From Variovorax sp. 54 (GTDB lineage: Bacteria; Pseudomonadota; Gammaproteobacteria; Burkholderiales; Burkholderiaceae_C): a stretch of DNA of 64,000 bases. Shown here in pieces: positions 16,424-26,771 of the stretch. The DNA lies in contig NZ_PEFF01000001.1 in the NCBI RefSeq assembly GCF_002754375.1, positions 186,001 through 250,000 on the forward strand. The letters run 5' to 3'. Position 1 is the first letter of the stretch. The number at the start of each line of letters is the position of its first letter. The position numbers and the translations under genes are program-made. The notes beneath the pieces are model-generated. The model was not told the origin of the DNA and did not search any database. It was given only the letters and a program-made list of their open reading frames with translations.

Positions 16424-17740
16424 TTATTGCTTTTGAAACGGACCCCAGTCCGGTTCGCGGATGTCTCCCGCCTGGCCCGCCAGGCGGGCTTTGATTTTTC
16501 CGTCCAGCGTGGTCGTCATGAGCGCCTCGCGACCTTGCAGGTGCGTGGCATAGACGATCAGCTTGCTATTGGGTGCGAAGCTCGGGCTCTCATCGGCCGT
16601 GGTGTCGGTGATCGCGGCGACATTGCCGCTGGCCAACTCCATCACGTGGAGTTTGAACGCACCACCGACCCGCGAGATGTAGGCCAACCACCGGCCATCG
16701 CCGCTGACAGACGGAGAAATGTTGTAGGTGCCGCTGAAGGTGACCCGCGTCGGGTTGCCGCCGCTGGCGCTCATCTTGTAGATCTGGGGCGCGCCGCCGC
16801 GGTCGCTCACGAAGTAGATCGTGCTGCCGTCGGCCGAATACACCGGCTCGGTGTCGATGCTCGAGCTCTGGGTGAGGCGGCGCGGCTCGCCGCCGCTGGC
16901 CGGAATGGTGAACAGCTGCGAGCCGCCGTCGCGGCTGAGCGTGACGGCCAGCGAGCCGCCGTCGGGTGCCCAGGCCGGGGCGCTGTTGGAGCCCTTGAAA
17001 TTGGCGAGCAGCCGGCGCTGGCCGCTGGCCACGTTGTGCACGTAGACCACGGGCTTGCGCGACTCGAAGGACACATACGCCAGTTGCTGGCCGTTGGACG
17101 ACCAGCAGGGCGAGATGATCGGCTCGGGGCTGGCCAGCGCGGCTTGCGCGTTCTCGCCGTCGGCATCGGCCACCCACAGCGAATAGCGGCTGCCGCCCTT
17201 GGTGACATAGGCGATGCGGGTCGAGAAAATGCCCTTGTCGCCGGTCAGCTTCTCATAGACGTAGTCGGCAATGCGGTGCGCTGCCAGGCGCAGATCACCC
17301 TGCGGCACGGTGTAGCTCTGGCCGCCGAGGTCGCGGTCTTTGACCACGTCCCACAGGCGGAAGCGCACGTCGTAGCGGCCGTCGGCCAGCCTGGTGACGC
17401 TGCCCACCACGAGCGAGTCGGCGGTGCGCTGGCGCCACAGGGCGAGGTCGGGGCGCGAGGATTCGTCGAGCGCCTGGCCCGAGGCATCCACGCCGCGGAA
17501 CTGGCCGCTGCGCTCCAGGTCGGCCTGGACGATGTCGGAAATCTTCTGCGGCGAGGCGTCCTGCCCCTTGAAAGGCACGAGCGCGATCGGCAGCTGCGTC
17601 AGCCCCACGCCCGACACTTCGACCCGGAACTGGGCCATGGCGGGAAGCATGGGAGAGGCAGCAAGGGCCGCGATGAGGCTGCGGCGCGCAATCAACGATG
17701 AAGAAGGAGTTGGGGAAAGATCTGGCAACGGCTTGTTCAT
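16424..17740 (-). CDS. tolB: Tol-Pal system beta-propeller protein TolB
   Basis: A periplasmic protein that couples TolA to Pal. The 438-residue product has a signal sequence (ARRSLIAALAASPMLPAMAQ) followed by the TolB N-terminal domain (about 25-160) and a six-bladed propeller whose repeats read SPCWSSNGQQLAYVSFES, APAWAPDGGSLAVTLSRDGG and EPVYSADGSTIYFVSDRGG. The ATG at 17740 follows the conserved gene boundary. tolQ, tolR and tolA, which normally precede tolB, are absent: the divergent neighbour is msbA, so the energy-transducing Tol genes must lie elsewhere. Confidence 0.97.
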   Translation of the reverse strand: MNKPLPDLSPTPSSSLIARRSLIAALAASPMLPAMAQFRVEVSGVGLTQLPIALVPFKGQDASPQKISDIVQADLERSGQFRGVDASGQALDESSRPDLALWRQRTADSLVVGSVTRLADGRYDVRFRLWDVVKDRDLGGQSYTVPQGDLRLAAHRIADYVYEKLTGDKGIFSTRIAYVTKGGSRYSLWVADADGENAQAALASPEPIISPCWSSNGQQLAYVSFESRKPVVYVHNVASGQRRLLANFKGSNSAPAWAPDGGSLAVTLSRDGGSQLFTIPASGGEPRRLTQSSSIDTEPVYSADGSTIYFVSDRGGAPQIYKMSASGGNPTRVTFSGTYNISPSVSGDGRWLAYISRVGGAFKLHVMELASGNVAAITDTTADESPSFAPNSKLIVYATHLQGREALMTTTLDGKIKARLAGQAGDIREPDWGPFQKQ

Positions 17741-17903
17741 GCGGTTCGGAGAGGTTTCCGGGTAAAAAGTTTCTCCCCGGCGTTTCACGGGCCACATGTT
17801 ACACACTGGGTTGAACCCGCCGTCACAAAACGTTTATCCGGCGAAATGGTCCTACAGCCCCTCCAAAAGACGGCCGGAGCCGCCCCGTAAAATCCGCCGC
17901 CAT

Positions 17904-19688
17904 ATGCAAGCATCCCCCGGCAGCGAGAGCGCCCGACCTCCCCTCATGCGCCGGCTGGCGCGACTCATGACCTGGTTCGGCAGTTCGCGCCAATGGTGGG
18001 CCGTGGGGCTGATCGGCGCCCTGCTGGCCGCCCTCACCGAGCCGCTCATGGCCGCCCTGCTCAAGCCGCTGCTCGACCGGGGCTTCACGCGCGGCGAGAT
18101 GCCGCTGTGGTTCATTCCGGCCGCCGTGCTGCTGCTGTTCGCGGTGCGCGGCATCGCCCAGTTCATTTCGCAGTACGCGCTCTCGCGCATCGCCAACGAA
18201 GGCATGCAGAAATTGCGCCGCGTGCTGTTCGAGCGGCTGCTCGGCGCCGAGCTGGCGCTGTTCGCCCGGCAATCGGCCAGTGCGCTGTCGAACACGGTGG
18301 TGTACGAGGTGCAGACCGGCGCCATGCTGCTGGTGCAGGCGCTGCTCGGGCTGTCGCGCGACGGCTTCACGCTGATCGCGCTGCTGGGCTACCTGGTCTA
18401 CCTGAACTGGAAGCTCACGCTCATCGTCGCCTTCCTGGTGCCCAGCATCTCCTGGATCATGAAGGTGTTCTCCAAGCGCCTGTACAAGCTCACGCAGCAA
18501 GGCCAACAGGCCACCGACGAGCTGGCCTACGTGGTCGAGGAAAACGTGCTGGCCCACCGCGTGGTGCGGCTGCACGGCGCCGAGCAGGCGCAGGAGCGCC
18601 GCTTCGAGCAGTTGAGCCAGCGCCTGAACCGCCTGGCCGTGAAGTCCACCATCGCCCAGGCCGCCACCACGCCGCTGACGCAGATGATGGCCTCGCTGGC
18701 GCTGTCGATCGTGGTGATGATCGCCCTCTGGCAAAGCGGCAAGCAGGGCTTCACGGTGGGCGGCTTCGTCGCCTACATCACGGCCATGCTGATGCTGATC
18801 GCGCCGATCCGCCGCCTCGCCGAAGTGGCCGGGCCCATCACGCGCGGCCTGGCTGCGCTCGAGCGCGGGCTGATCCTCATCGACGAGGTGGCACCGGAAT
18901 CGCAGGGCGACTACCGCGTCGAGCACGCGAAGGGCCACATCGAGTTGCGCAATGTCGAAGTCAGCTACCGCGGCGAAGACGGGCTGCGCGCCCTGGACGG
19001 CGTGAACCTCGTCATCGAGCCGGGCCAGGTGGTGGCTTTTGTCGGGCCGTCGGGCTCGGGCAAGACCACGCTGGTCAACCTGCTGCCGCGCTTCGTGCAG
19101 CCCAGCGGCGGCCAGGTGCTCCTCGACGGCCACGACACCAGCGAATGGCAGCTCAAGAGCCTGCGCGCCCAGTTCGCGATGGTGAGCCAGGACGTGGTGA
19201 TGCTCAACGACACGCTCGCCGCCAACGTGGCACTCGGCGGCGACATCGACCTCGCGCGCGTGCAGGAGTGCCTCGAGGCAGCCAACCTGAGCGCGCATGT
19301 CGAGACGCTGCCCCAGGGCATCGAGACCGTGCTCGGCCACAACGCCACGCAGCTGTCGGGCGGCCAGCGCCAGCGGCTGGCGATTGCTCGCGCGCTCTAC
19401 AAGAACGCGCCCGTGCTGCTGCTCGACGAAGCCACGTCGGCGCTCGACACCGAATCGGAACGGCTGGTGCAGGACGCCCTGCAGCGCCTGATGCAGGGCC
19501 GCACCACGCTGATCGTGGCGCACCGCCTGTCGACCATCCAGCACGCGGATCGCATCATCGTGATGGAGCAAGGCCGCATCGCCGAGCAAGGCAGCCACGA
19601 GCAGCTCATGGCACGCGACGGGCTCTATGCGCGTCTGCAGACGCTGGCGGTGCGCAGCGCGGCGCCGGGGCAAGACCCGACGCTCTGA
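17904..19688 (+). CDS. msbA: Lipid A export ABC transporter MsbA
   Basis: An inner-membrane homodimeric half-transporter that flips lipid A core across the membrane. The 594-residue product has an N-terminal six-helix transmembrane domain (about residues 20-310) and a C-terminal ATPase. The ATPase motifs are Walker A GPSGSGKTT, signature [19 protein letters not shown] and Walker B LLLDEATSALD. The start is the ATG at 17904, since upstream in-frame codons run into the tolB promoter. It diverges from tolB and converges on rng with only six bases between stop codons. Confidence 0.93.
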   Translation: MQASPGSESARPPLMRRLARLMTWFGSSRQWWAVGLIGALLAALTEPLMAALLKPLLDRGFTRGEMPLWFIPAAVLLLFAVRGIAQFISQYALSRIANEGMQKLRRVLFERLLGAELALFARQSASALSNTVVYEVQTGAMLLVQALLGLSRDGFTLIALLGYLVYLNWKLTLIVAFLVPSISWIMKVFSKRLYKLTQQGQQATDELAYVVEENVLAHRVVRLHGAEQAQERRFEQLSQRLNRLAVKSTIAQAATTPLTQMMASLALSIVVMIALWQSGKQGFTVGGFVAYITAMLMLIAPIRRLAEVAGPITRGLAALERGLILIDEVAPESQGDYRVEHAKGHIELRNVEVSYRGEDGLRALDGVNLVIEPGQVVAFVGPSGSGKTTLVNLLPRFVQPSGGQVLLDGHDTSEWQLKSLRAQFAMVSQDVVMLNDTLAANVALGGDIDLARVQECLEAANLSAHVETLPQGIETVLGHNATQLSGGQRQRLAIARALYKNAPVLLLDEATSALDTESERLVQDALQRLMQGRTTLIVAHRLSTIQHADRIIVMEQGRIAEQGSHEQLMARDGLYARLQTLAVRSAAPGQDPTL

Positions 19689-19694
19689 CGCACG

Positions 19695-21221
19695 CTACAG
19701 CAGCACGATGTCGTACTGCCCCTGCCCGATCGCGGGCTCCGACTGCAGCGAAATCGGCTTGCCGATGAAGTCGCTCAGCCCCGCGAGGTGCTGGCTCTCC
19801 TCATCGAGAAACAGCTCGATGACTTGCGGCGACGACACGATGCGGAACTCGCGCGGCGTGAACTGCCGCGCCTCGCGCAAGATCTCGCGCATCACGTCGT
19901 AGGCCACGCTGCGTGCAGTCTTCACGATGCCCTGCCCGCTGCAGGCCACGCAGGGCTCGCACAGCATGTGGGCCAGCGATTCGCGCGTGCGCTTGCGCGT
20001 CATCTCGACGAGGCCGAGCTGCGAGAAGCCGCCGGCCGTGGTCTTCACGCGGTCGCGTGCGAGCTGCTTGCGGAACTCGGCGAGCACCTGCTCGCGGTGG
20101 TCGTCGCGCGCCATGTCGATGAAGTCGACGATGACGATGCCGCCCAGGTTGCGCAGCCGCAGCTGCCGCGCAATCGCCTGCGCCGCCTCGAGGTTGGTCT
20201 TGAAGATGGTGTCGTCGAAGTTGCGCGCACCGACAAAGCCGCCAGTGTTCACGTCGACCGTGGTCAGCGCCTCGGTCTGGTCGACCACGAGGTAGCCGCC
20301 CGACTTCAAATCGACGCGCCGACCCAGCGCTTTCGCAATCTCCTCGTCCACCGAATACAGGTCGAAGATCGGCCGCTCGCCCTTGTAGTGCTGCAGCTTG
20401 CCGGCCGCCTGCGGCATGAATTCGAGGCCGAACTTGAGCAGCACCTCGAACTGTTCGCGCGAGTCGATGCGGATGGTCTGCGTGTCTTCGCTCGTCATGT
20501 CGCGCAGCACGCGCTGCAGCAGGCTCAGGTCCTGGTGCAGCAGCGACATGGCCGGCATCCGGCCCGAGGCCTCGCGGATGCGCGTCCAGGTCTTGCGCAG
20601 GTAGGCGATGTCTTCGGCCAGCTCGGCGTCGGCGGCGTCTTCGCCGTTGGTACGCAGGATGAAGCCGCCCGTGTTCACGGGCACCACGCCGCCGCTCTCG
20701 GCAGCCGCAGCCGCTTCGATGAGCGCCAGCATGCGGTTGCGCAGCGACTCGCGCTGGTCGGGCGGGATCTTCTGCGACACGCCGATGTGGTTGTCCTGCG
20801 GCAGGAACACCAGCAGCCGGCCCGCAATGCTGATCTGCGTGGACAGCCGCGCACCCTTGGTGCCGATCGGGTCCTTGATGACCTGCACCAGCAGCGACTG
20901 GCCTTCGAACACCTGCTTCTCGATGGGCACCATCGGCCCGCCGTTGCGGTGGTCGCGCTCGGGCGGCGTGGCGCTCGGGCGCGAGCCCGGCGTGAACGGC
21001 GAGACGATGTCGGCCACGTGCAGGAAGGCGGTGCGCTCCAGGCCGATGTCGATGAAGGCCGACTGCATGCCCGGCAGCACGCGCGAGACCTTGCCCAGGT
21101 AGATGTTGCCGACCAGCCCGCGCTCGAGCGTGCGCTCGACGTGCAGCTCTTGCACCGCGCCGTGCTCGACCAGCGCCACACGGGTCTCTTGCGGAGACCA
21201 GTTGATCAGGATGTCTTGCAT
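19695..21221 (-). CDS. rng: Ribonuclease G
   Basis: An RNase E/G-family endonuclease for rRNA 5' maturation and mRNA decay. The 508-residue protein starts MQDILINWSPQETRVAL, the standard RNase G start, then an S1 domain (about 35-130; GNIYLGKVSRVLPGMQSAFIDIG). The catalytic metal-site segments are DVNTGGFVG and IVIVDFIDM, and the zinc-link cysteines are in CEPCVACSGQG. It lacks the long C-terminal degradosome scaffold of RNase E. maf lies immediately upstream, a widely conserved pairing. Confidence 0.95.
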   Translation of the reverse strand: MQDILINWSPQETRVALVEHGAVQELHVERTLERGLVGNIYLGKVSRVLPGMQSAFIDIGLERTAFLHVADIVSPFTPGSRPSATPPERDHRNGGPMVPIEKQVFEGQSLLVQVIKDPIGTKGARLSTQISIAGRLLVFLPQDNHIGVSQKIPPDQRESLRNRMLALIEAAAAAESGGVVPVNTGGFILRTNGEDAADAELAEDIAYLRKTWTRIREASGRMPAMSLLHQDLSLLQRVLRDMTSEDTQTIRIDSREQFEVLLKFGLEFMPQAAGKLQHYKGERPIFDLYSVDEEIAKALGRRVDLKSGGYLVVDQTEALTTVDVNTGGFVGARNFDDTIFKTNLEAAQAIARQLRLRNLGGIVIVDFIDMARDDHREQVLAEFRKQLARDRVKTTAGGFSQLGLVEMTRKRTRESLAHMLCEPCVACSGQGIVKTARSVAYDVMREILREARQFTPREFRIVSSPQVIELFLDEESQHLAGLSDFIGKPISLQSEPAIGQGQYDIVLL

Positions 21222-21228
21222 GGAATTC

Positions 21229-21840
21229 TTAAGTATTGAAACCGGCCAGACGCGCATCACGGAGCAGCTGCGCGGTCTCGAACATGGGAAGTCCCATGAT
21301 GCCCGAATAGGAGCCGCTGATGTGCTCGACGAACGCAGCCGCCGCGCCTTGAATGGCATAGGCGCCGGCCTTGCCGAGCGGCTCGCCGCTGGCGGCATAC
21401 GCCGCGATCTGCTTCTGCGTGAGTGTGGCGAAGCGCACGCGCGACACGCTCAGCGCCGCATGGCGACGACGGCCGTGTTGCAGCGCGACAGCGGTGAGCA
21501 CGCGGTGCGTGGCGCCGGACAGGTGCGCGAGCATGCGCTCGGCATCGCGTGCGTCCTCGGGCTTGCCGAGGATGGTACGGCCGAGCGCGACCGTGGTGTC
21601 GGCGCAGAGCACGGGCGCATCGGCGAGGCCGAGGCGCTTGCGGCGCGCGACGGCCGCATCGAGCTTGAGGGCGGTGACGCGCTGCACGTAGGCGGTGGGT
21701 GACTCGTTCGGCAGCAAGGCTTCGAGCGCCTCGGCGTCTTCGTCCGGGCCGGCCAGCAGCAGTTCGTGGCGCACGCCGAGCTGGCCGAGCAATTGGGCGC
21801 GGCGCGGGCTTTGCGACGCGAGGTAAATGAAGTCAGGCAA
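21229..21840 (-). CDS. maf: Maf-family nucleoside triphosphate pyrophosphatase (YhdE-like dTTP/UTP pyrophosphatase)
   Basis: Hydrolyses dTTP, UTP or modified nucleotides to monophosphates, a housecleaning role. The start is most likely TTG at 21840, preceded by GGAG; this gives 203 residues, the family's normal size, and begins [13 protein letters not shown] with the SxSPRR signature. [20 protein letters not shown] carries the second conserved motif, and the segment [12 protein letters not shown] the catalytic aspartate. Longer frames upstream run into rlmH and are not expected to be used. Confidence 0.92.
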   Translation of the reverse strand: MPDFIYLASQSPRRAQLLGQLGVRHELLLAGPDEDAEALEALLPNESPTAYVQRVTALKLDAAVARRKRLGLADAPVLCADTTVALGRTILGKPEDARDAERMLAHLSGATHRVLTAVALQHGRRRHAALSVSRVRFATLTQKQIAAYAASGEPLGKAGAYAIQGAAAAFVEHISGSYSGIMGLPMFETAQLLRDARLAGFNT

Positions 21841-21880
21841 GTTCAGGTCTCCGTGGAGGGCCCCACCGCCGGCCCCGTGG

Positions 21881-22348
21881 TCATTCCCGGTGGTACGGAT
21901 GGCCCGCGTTGACCGACCACGCCCGATAGAGCTGTTCGACCAGCAGCACGCGCGCCATGGCATGCGGCAGGGTCAGGTCGGACAGGCGGATGCGTTCGTG
22001 CGCCGCGGCCTTGAAGGCCGGGTCGAGCCCGTCGGGGCCGCCGATGACCAACGCGACATCGTCGCCCTCGACCTGCCAGGTCTGCAGTCGTGTGGCCAGC
22101 GCCTTGGTGGTGAGTGCGGTGCCGCGCTCGTCGAGCACGACGATGCGCATGCCGCGGGCGATGGCGCCCTCGATGCGCTCGCGCTCGGCGGCATACAGCG
22201 TCTCGAGTGTCTTGGAGCCGCGCGGCTCGGTCTTGACGGCGCGCAGCTCGAGCTTGAGCTCGGGCGGGAAGCGCTTGGCGTAGTCGTCCCAGGCAGTCTG
22301 CGCCCAGTCGGGCATGCGCTGCCCGACGGCGACCACCAGCAGCTTCAT
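21881..22348 (-). CDS. rlmH: 23S rRNA (pseudouridine1915-N3)-methyltransferase RlmH
   Basis: A SPOUT-class methyltransferase that modifies helix 69 of 23S rRNA on assembled 70S ribosomes. At 155 residues it is the usual length. It starts [19 protein letters not shown]. The trefoil-knot SAM site is [15 protein letters not shown], and the protein ends with the conserved tail [20 protein letters not shown] followed by PYHRE. Its ATG overlaps the rsfS stop (ATGA), fitting the conserved rsfS-rlmH pair. Confidence 0.97.
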   Translation of the reverse strand: MKLLVVAVGQRMPDWAQTAWDDYAKRFPPELKLELRAVKTEPRGSKTLETLYAAERERIEGAIARGMRIVVLDERGTALTTKALATRLQTWQVEGDDVALVIGGPDGLDPAFKAAAHERIRLSDLTLPHAMARVLLVEQLYRAWSVNAGHPYHRE

Positions 22349-23037
22349 GCGCGGCGGGCGGGTGCCTTCTTGGCCGGCGCCTTCTTTGCCGCGACCTTCT
22401 TGGCCGCCGGCTTGCCGACGACCTTCACCGGCACGCGTGCGGTGCCCGTGGCGGACTTCTTCGCAGGCGCCTTCTTGGCGACGGTCTTGCCCGCGGTCTT
22501 CGAAGGGGCGCGCTTTGCCGGGGCCTTGGCGGCCTTGGCTTCCTGCTCGGCCGCGCGGATTGCGGTCTTGGCGGCGCTCGAACGGCGCAGGCTCGGCGTC
22601 TTGGCGGCGGGCGCCTTCTTCTCTTCGGCGCCCTTGACGGACGACGCGGTGGCCAGCGCGGGCTTGGTGGCGCCGAGCTTGGCGCGCACCGGCTTGTCGC
22701 CCCAGATCTCTTCGAGGTGGTAGTACTGGCGGATGGCGGGCTGCATGATGTGCGCCACGGCCGCGCCGCAGTCCACGATGATCCACTCGCCGTTTTCCTC
22801 GCCCTCGGTGCGCGGCTTGGCAAAGCCGGCCTCGCGCACGGCATCGCGCACGCTCGAAGCGAGCGCCTTGGTCTGGCGGTTGGAGGTGCCCGACGCCACG
22901 ATCACGCGCTCGAACAGCGGCGAGAGGTGCTCCGTGTCGAATACCTGGATGTCCTGCGCCTTGACGTCTTCGAGACCATCGATGATGGCTCGCTGGAGTT
23001 TTTGGATGTCTTTTTTGGCGGCGGCTTCAGTGGTCAT
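22345..23037 (-). CDS. rsfS: Ribosomal silencing factor RsfS with a long Lys/Ala/Pro-rich histone H1-like tail
   Basis: RsfS binds uL14 on the large subunit and blocks 70S joining under nutrient limitation. Residues 10-125 are a normal RsfS domain ([50 protein letters not shown]). The protein then continues for about 105 residues of low-complexity basic sequence with repeated AKKAPAKK units, ending KKAPARRA; most RsfS proteins stop near residue 110-130. The tail resembles AlgP/H1-like DNA- or RNA-binding tails and could add nucleic-acid affinity. It overlaps nadD by one base (TGATG). Confidence 0.94.
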   Translation of the reverse strand: MTTEAAAKKDIQKLQRAIIDGLEDVKAQDIQVFDTEHLSPLFERVIVASGTSNRQTKALASSVRDAVREAGFAKPRTEGEENGEWIIVDCGAAVAHIMQPAIRQYYHLEEIWGDKPVRAKLGATKPALATASSVKGAEEKKAPAAKTPSLRRSSAAKTAIRAAEQEAKAAKAPAKRAPSKTAGKTVAKKAPAKKSATGTARVPVKVVGKPAAKKVAAKKAPAKKAPARRA

Positions 23038-23669
23038 CAGGCAGAACGGTAGAGGTGGTGTTGGTCAATATAGCGTGCAACCGTGGGCGGAACCAGCGAG
23101 GAAATGTCCACACCCGACGCCACACGCCGCCGAATATCGGTGGCGCTGGTGTCCATGGCGGCAGGCAGTTCAAGCGCCTCGAAACGCGCGCCAGCCGGGA
23201 GGCCGGGCAGCTGTTTCGGATCAAAACGAGTGACGTCACCCGTCGATAGTGCGCGATACGCTACAGAAACGATAGCAATGCCGAGTATATCCTGCCAGCC
23301 GTGCCAGGTCGGCAAGGCAGCTGCCTGGTCGGCGCCCATCACCAGAACGAGCTGTGCGCCGGGCTGTTCTTTCTGCAATTCATGCAGCGTGTCGAGCGTG
23401 TAGGTCGGGCCGTCGCGCAACACTTCGCGGCTGTCGATGACGACCTTGCCCGTCAGGCCACCGAAGGCCAGTTGCGCCATCGCGAGGCGATCTTCCTTCG
23501 GCGTGAGCGTGCGGCGCTTGTGCCAGGCCTGCCCCGTGGGAATGACGTGCAGCTCCGTCAGATCGAGTTGCGCCAATGCCGCTTCGGCCAGGGCGACGTG
23601 GGCGTTGTGCGGCGGGTCGAAGGCCCCGCCGAAGACGCCGATGCGCAAAGCGGAACCGGAGGGGCTCAC
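23037..23669 (-). CDS. nadD: Nicotinate-nucleotide adenylyltransferase NadD
   Basis: Adenylates nicotinate mononucleotide to deamido-NAD in NAD synthesis. The 210-residue product starts at a GTG overlapping the hemF stop (GTGA). The nucleotidyltransferase motif [15 protein letters not shown] contains the catalytic H-x-x-H, and the C-terminal [12 protein letters not shown] is the second substrate-binding motif. [19 protein letters not shown] is also typical. It forms part of the tightly overlapping purD-hemF-nadD-rsfS-rlmH operon. Confidence 0.95.
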   Translation of the reverse strand: MSPSGSALRIGVFGGAFDPPHNAHVALAEAALAQLDLTELHVIPTGQAWHKRRTLTPKEDRLAMAQLAFGGLTGKVVIDSREVLRDGPTYTLDTLHELQKEQPGAQLVLVMGADQAAALPTWHGWQDILGIAIVSVAYRALSTGDVTRFDPKQLPGLPAGARFEALELPAAMDTSATDIRRRVASGVDISSLVPPTVARYIDQHHLYRSA

Positions 23670-24586
23670 ACCCAGTCCCGGCGCACGATGAAGTCGCTGT
23701 ACAGCGCGGCTTCGGGGCTGCCCGCTTCGGGCTGTTGCCAATAGGCCCAGCTCGCAAGCGGTGGCATCGACAGCAGGATCGATTCGGTGCGTCCGCCCGA
23801 CTGCAGGCCGAAGTGCGTGCCGCGGTCCCACACGAGGTTGAACTCGACATAGCGCCCGCGCCGGTACAGCTGGAATTCGCGTTCGCGCTCGCCGTACGGC
23901 ATGCCGCGGCGGCGCTCGACGATCGGCAGGTAGGCCTGCAGGAAGGCATCGCCGACCGAGCGCATCAGCGCAAAGCCGTTCTCCATGCCGCCCTCGGCAA
24001 AGTCGTCGAAAAAGATGCCGCCGATGCCGCGCTGTTCGTTGCGATGCTTCAGAAAGAAATACTCGTCGCACCAGGTCTTGAAGCGCGGGTACTTGTCAGC
24101 GCCGAAGGGTGCGAGCGCGTCGCGGCACGCGGTGTGAAAGTGCACCGCGTCGTCTTCGAAGCCATAGCACGGCGTGAGGTCCATGCCGCCGCCGAACCAG
24201 CACACCGGTTCGCCGCCGCCGGCGGGTTGCGCGGCCAGCATGCGCACGTTCATGTGGACGATCGGCACGTAGGGGTTGCGCGGATGGAACACCAGCGACA
24301 CGCCCATGGCCTCGAACGGCGCGCCCGACAGCTCGGGGCGGTTCTGCGTGGCCGAAGGCGGCAGCTTGGCGCCGCGCACCTGCGAGAAGCCGACGCCGGC
24401 ACGCTCGAACAGCGCGCCGCCCTCGAGGATGCAGGTCAGGCCGTTGCCCTGCAGCGGCTCGCCGGGTTCTTTCTGCCAGGCGTCGCGCACCGCGCTGCCG
24501 CCGTCCGCCGCCTCGACCGCCGAGATGATCGATTGCTGCAGTCCGCGCAGGTAGTCGCCGACCGCCTTCGGCTGGGTGGCTGGCAT
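23666..24586 (-). CDS. hemF: Oxygen-dependent coproporphyrinogen III oxidase HemF
   Basis: Converts coproporphyrinogen III to protoporphyrinogen IX with O2 in heme synthesis. The 306-residue product carries the family segments [37 protein letters not shown] and [20 protein letters not shown], and ends with [20 protein letters not shown], the conserved C-terminal signature. The ATG at 24586 overlaps the purD stop by one base. The oxygen-dependent form indicates aerobic growth. Confidence 0.96.
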   Translation of the reverse strand: MPATQPKAVGDYLRGLQQSIISAVEAADGGSAVRDAWQKEPGEPLQGNGLTCILEGGALFERAGVGFSQVRGAKLPPSATQNRPELSGAPFEAMGVSLVFHPRNPYVPIVHMNVRMLAAQPAGGGEPVCWFGGGMDLTPCYGFEDDAVHFHTACRDALAPFGADKYPRFKTWCDEYFFLKHRNEQRGIGGIFFDDFAEGGMENGFALMRSVGDAFLQAYLPIVERRRGMPYGEREREFQLYRRGRYVEFNLVWDRGTHFGLQSGGRTESILLSMPPLASWAYWQQPEAGSPEAALYSDFIVRRDWV

Positions 24587-25884
24587 CAGGATTGGGGCGC
24601 GTTGCGCGCGTTCAGCGCGCGGTAGCCGATGTCCCTGCGGTACTGCGCACCGTCGAACTGCACGCGCGCCGCGACCTCGTAGGCGCGCTGCTGCGCCTGC
24701 TTGACGCTGTCGGCCAGCACGGTCACGCAGAGCACGCGGCCGCCGCTGGTCTTGAGTTCGCCGTTTTCCAGCGTGGTGCCCGCGTGGAACACCACGGCAT
24801 CGGGCGCTTCGGCCGGAATGCCGCTGATGCGGTCGCCCTTGCGCGGCGACAGCGGGTAGCCGTGCGCGGCCATCACCACGCCAAGCGCGACGCGCCGGTC
24901 CCACTGCAGCTCGACCTGGTCGAGCGTGCCATCGGTGGCGTGCCAGAACACCTCGAACAGGTCGGACTTGAGCCGCATCATGATCGGCTGCGTCTCGGGG
25001 TCGCCCATGCGGCAATTGAATTCGAGCGTCTTGGGTTGGCCGGCCGCGTCGATCATGAGACCGGCGTAGAGGAAGCCGGTGAACGGAATGCCGTCCTTTT
25101 CCATACCGCGGATGGTCGGCAGGATGATCTCGCGCATGGCGCGCGCATGCACCTCGGCCGTGACCACAGGTGCGGGCGAGTACGCACCCATGCCGCCGGT
25201 GTTCGGGCCTTCGTCGCCGTCGAGCAGTCGCTTGTGGTCCTGGCTGGTGGCGAGCGCGGCGACGTTCTTGCCGTCGCACATCACGATGAAGCTGGCTTCT
25301 TCGCCCTGCAAAAACTCTTCGATGACGACGCGCGCGCCGCCTTCGTTGTGCGACACGCCGAACTTGTTGTCGACCAGCATGAAGTCGACGGCTTCGTGCG
25401 CTTCCTGCGCGGTCATGGCAACCACCACGCCCTTGCCGGCGGCCAGGCCGTCGGCCTTGACGACGATCGGTGCGCCCTTGGCGTCGATGTACGCATGGGC
25501 CGCAGCGGCGTCGGTGAAGGCCTCGTACTCGGCCGTCGGGATCTTGTGGCGCTTCATGAAGGCCTTCGAGAAGGCCTTGGAGCTTTCGAGCTGCGCAGCC
25601 GCCTGCGTCGGGCCGAAGATGCGCAGGCCATGCGCGCGGAACTCGTCCACCACGCCGGCCGCCAGCGGCCCCTCGGGGCCGACCACGGTCAGCGCGATTT
25701 TCTCGGCCATCGCCCACTCGCGCAGCGCGGCGGGTTCGGTGATGTCGATGCAGTCGTAGCGTTCGTCGCTCACGGTGCCGCCGTTGCCGGGCGCCACGTA
25801 GACGCGGCTGACCCGGTTGCCCTGCGCCAGCCGCCACGCCAATGCGTGCTCGCGGCCCCCTCCTCCAATCACCAGTACCTTCAT
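24586..25884 (-). CDS. purD: Phosphoribosylamine-glycine ligase PurD
   Basis: An ATP-grasp enzyme catalysing the second step of purine synthesis. The 432-residue product begins [20 protein letters not shown], the standard start; an ATG 13 codons upstream just after the yebC stop is less likely. The ATP-grasp region includes [20 protein letters not shown] and [14 protein letters not shown], and the metal-ligand segment is [16 protein letters not shown]. It follows yebC by about 40 bp. Confidence 0.96.
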   Translation of the reverse strand: MKVLVIGGGGREHALAWRLAQGNRVSRVYVAPGNGGTVSDERYDCIDITEPAALREWAMAEKIALTVVGPEGPLAAGVVDEFRAHGLRIFGPTQAAAQLESSKAFSKAFMKRHKIPTAEYEAFTDAAAAHAYIDAKGAPIVVKADGLAAGKGVVVAMTAQEAHEAVDFMLVDNKFGVSHNEGGARVVIEEFLQGEEASFIVMCDGKNVAALATSQDHKRLLDGDEGPNTGGMGAYSPAPVVTAEVHARAMREIILPTIRGMEKDGIPFTGFLYAGLMIDAAGQPKTLEFNCRMGDPETQPIMMRLKSDLFEVFWHATDGTLDQVELQWDRRVALGVVMAAHGYPLSPRKGDRISGIPAEAPDAVVFHAGTTLENGELKTSGGRVLCVTVLADSVKQAQQRAYEVAARVQFDGAQYRRDIGYRALNARNAPQS

Positions 25885-25927
25885 TCGCGGGCTTTCGTTT
25901 GTCGCTGTGGTTCCATCATTCATTCGC

Positions 25928-26653
25928 TCAGTCGGACAGTGCGGCGTTGTGATAAACGTCCTGCACGTCGTCCAGGTCCTCGAGCACGTCGAGGAGCTTC
26001 TGCATCTTGGCGGCGTCTTCGCCGGTCACGTCCACGGTGTTCTCGGCGCGCATCGTGATTTCGGCGGCATCGGGCTTCAGGCCCGCGGCTTCGAGCGCGT
26101 TTTTCACGGCCTCGAAGTCGCCGACGGCGGTGAGCACCTCGATGGCGCCGTCGTCGTCAGTGATCACGTCTTCGGCGCCGGCTTCGAGGGCCACTTCCAT
26201 GACCTTGTCCTCGCTGGTGCCGGGCGCAAAGATGATCTGGCCGCAGTGCTTGAACTGGAAGGCCACCGAGCCTTCGGTGCCCATGTTGCCGCCGTACTTG
26301 GAGAAGGCGTGGCGCACTTCGGCCACGGTGCGCACGCGGTTGTCGGTCATGGTGTCGACGATGATCGCCGCGCCGCCGATGCCGTACCCTTCGTAACGAA
26401 TTTCTTCGTAATTGACGCCTTCGAGGTTGCCCGTGGCCTTGTCGATGTTGCGCTTGACGGTATCGATGGGCAGGTTGACCGCCTTGGCTTTTTCGACCGC
26501 CAGCCGCAGCCGGGGGTTGGCGCTGAGGTCAGCGCCGCCGGCGCGTGCCGCCACCGTGATTTCACGGATGGCACGGGTCCAGAGCTTGCCCCGTTTCTCG
26601 TCCTGGCGGCCCTTGCGGTGCTGAATATTTGCCCACTTGCTGTGTCCGGCCAT
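25928..26653 (-). CDS. yebC: YebC/PmpR-family (TACO1-like) protein
   Basis: A 241-residue protein starting [20 protein letters not shown], the family's signature. Members were named as transcriptional regulators and more recently linked to translation of proline-rich stretches. A conserved acidic middle domain ([40 protein letters not shown]) is complete. It is the first gene of the leftward housekeeping operon (yebC-purD-hemF-nadD-rsfS-rlmH-maf-rng) and diverges from a methyltransferase across 118 bp that must hold both promoters. Confidence 0.95.
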   Translation of the reverse strand: MAGHSKWANIQHRKGRQDEKRGKLWTRAIREITVAARAGGADLSANPRLRLAVEKAKAVNLPIDTVKRNIDKATGNLEGVNYEEIRYEGYGIGGAAIIVDTMTDNRVRTVAEVRHAFSKYGGNMGTEGSVAFQFKHCGQIIFAPGTSEDKVMEVALEAGAEDVITDDDGAIEVLTAVGDFEAVKNALEAAGLKPDAAEITMRAENTVDVTGEDAAKMQKLLDVLEDLDDVQDVYHNAALSD

Positions 26654-26771
26654 GGCTATCTCTCTCGCTGTCGTGTGTTTTCAAAGCAAGTGTGGAGTTT
26701 ACTGTCCGGCGCACACAACGCTCCCCCGGCGCCCGGGATTTCCGCCCGGACCTTTTGGTGATAATTGTTCG

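Noticed and set aside
23666..25837. Apparent fusion of hemF to a long N-terminal extension
   Set aside because: The extension is purD read in the wrong frame; the overlap TGATG marks the true hemF start.
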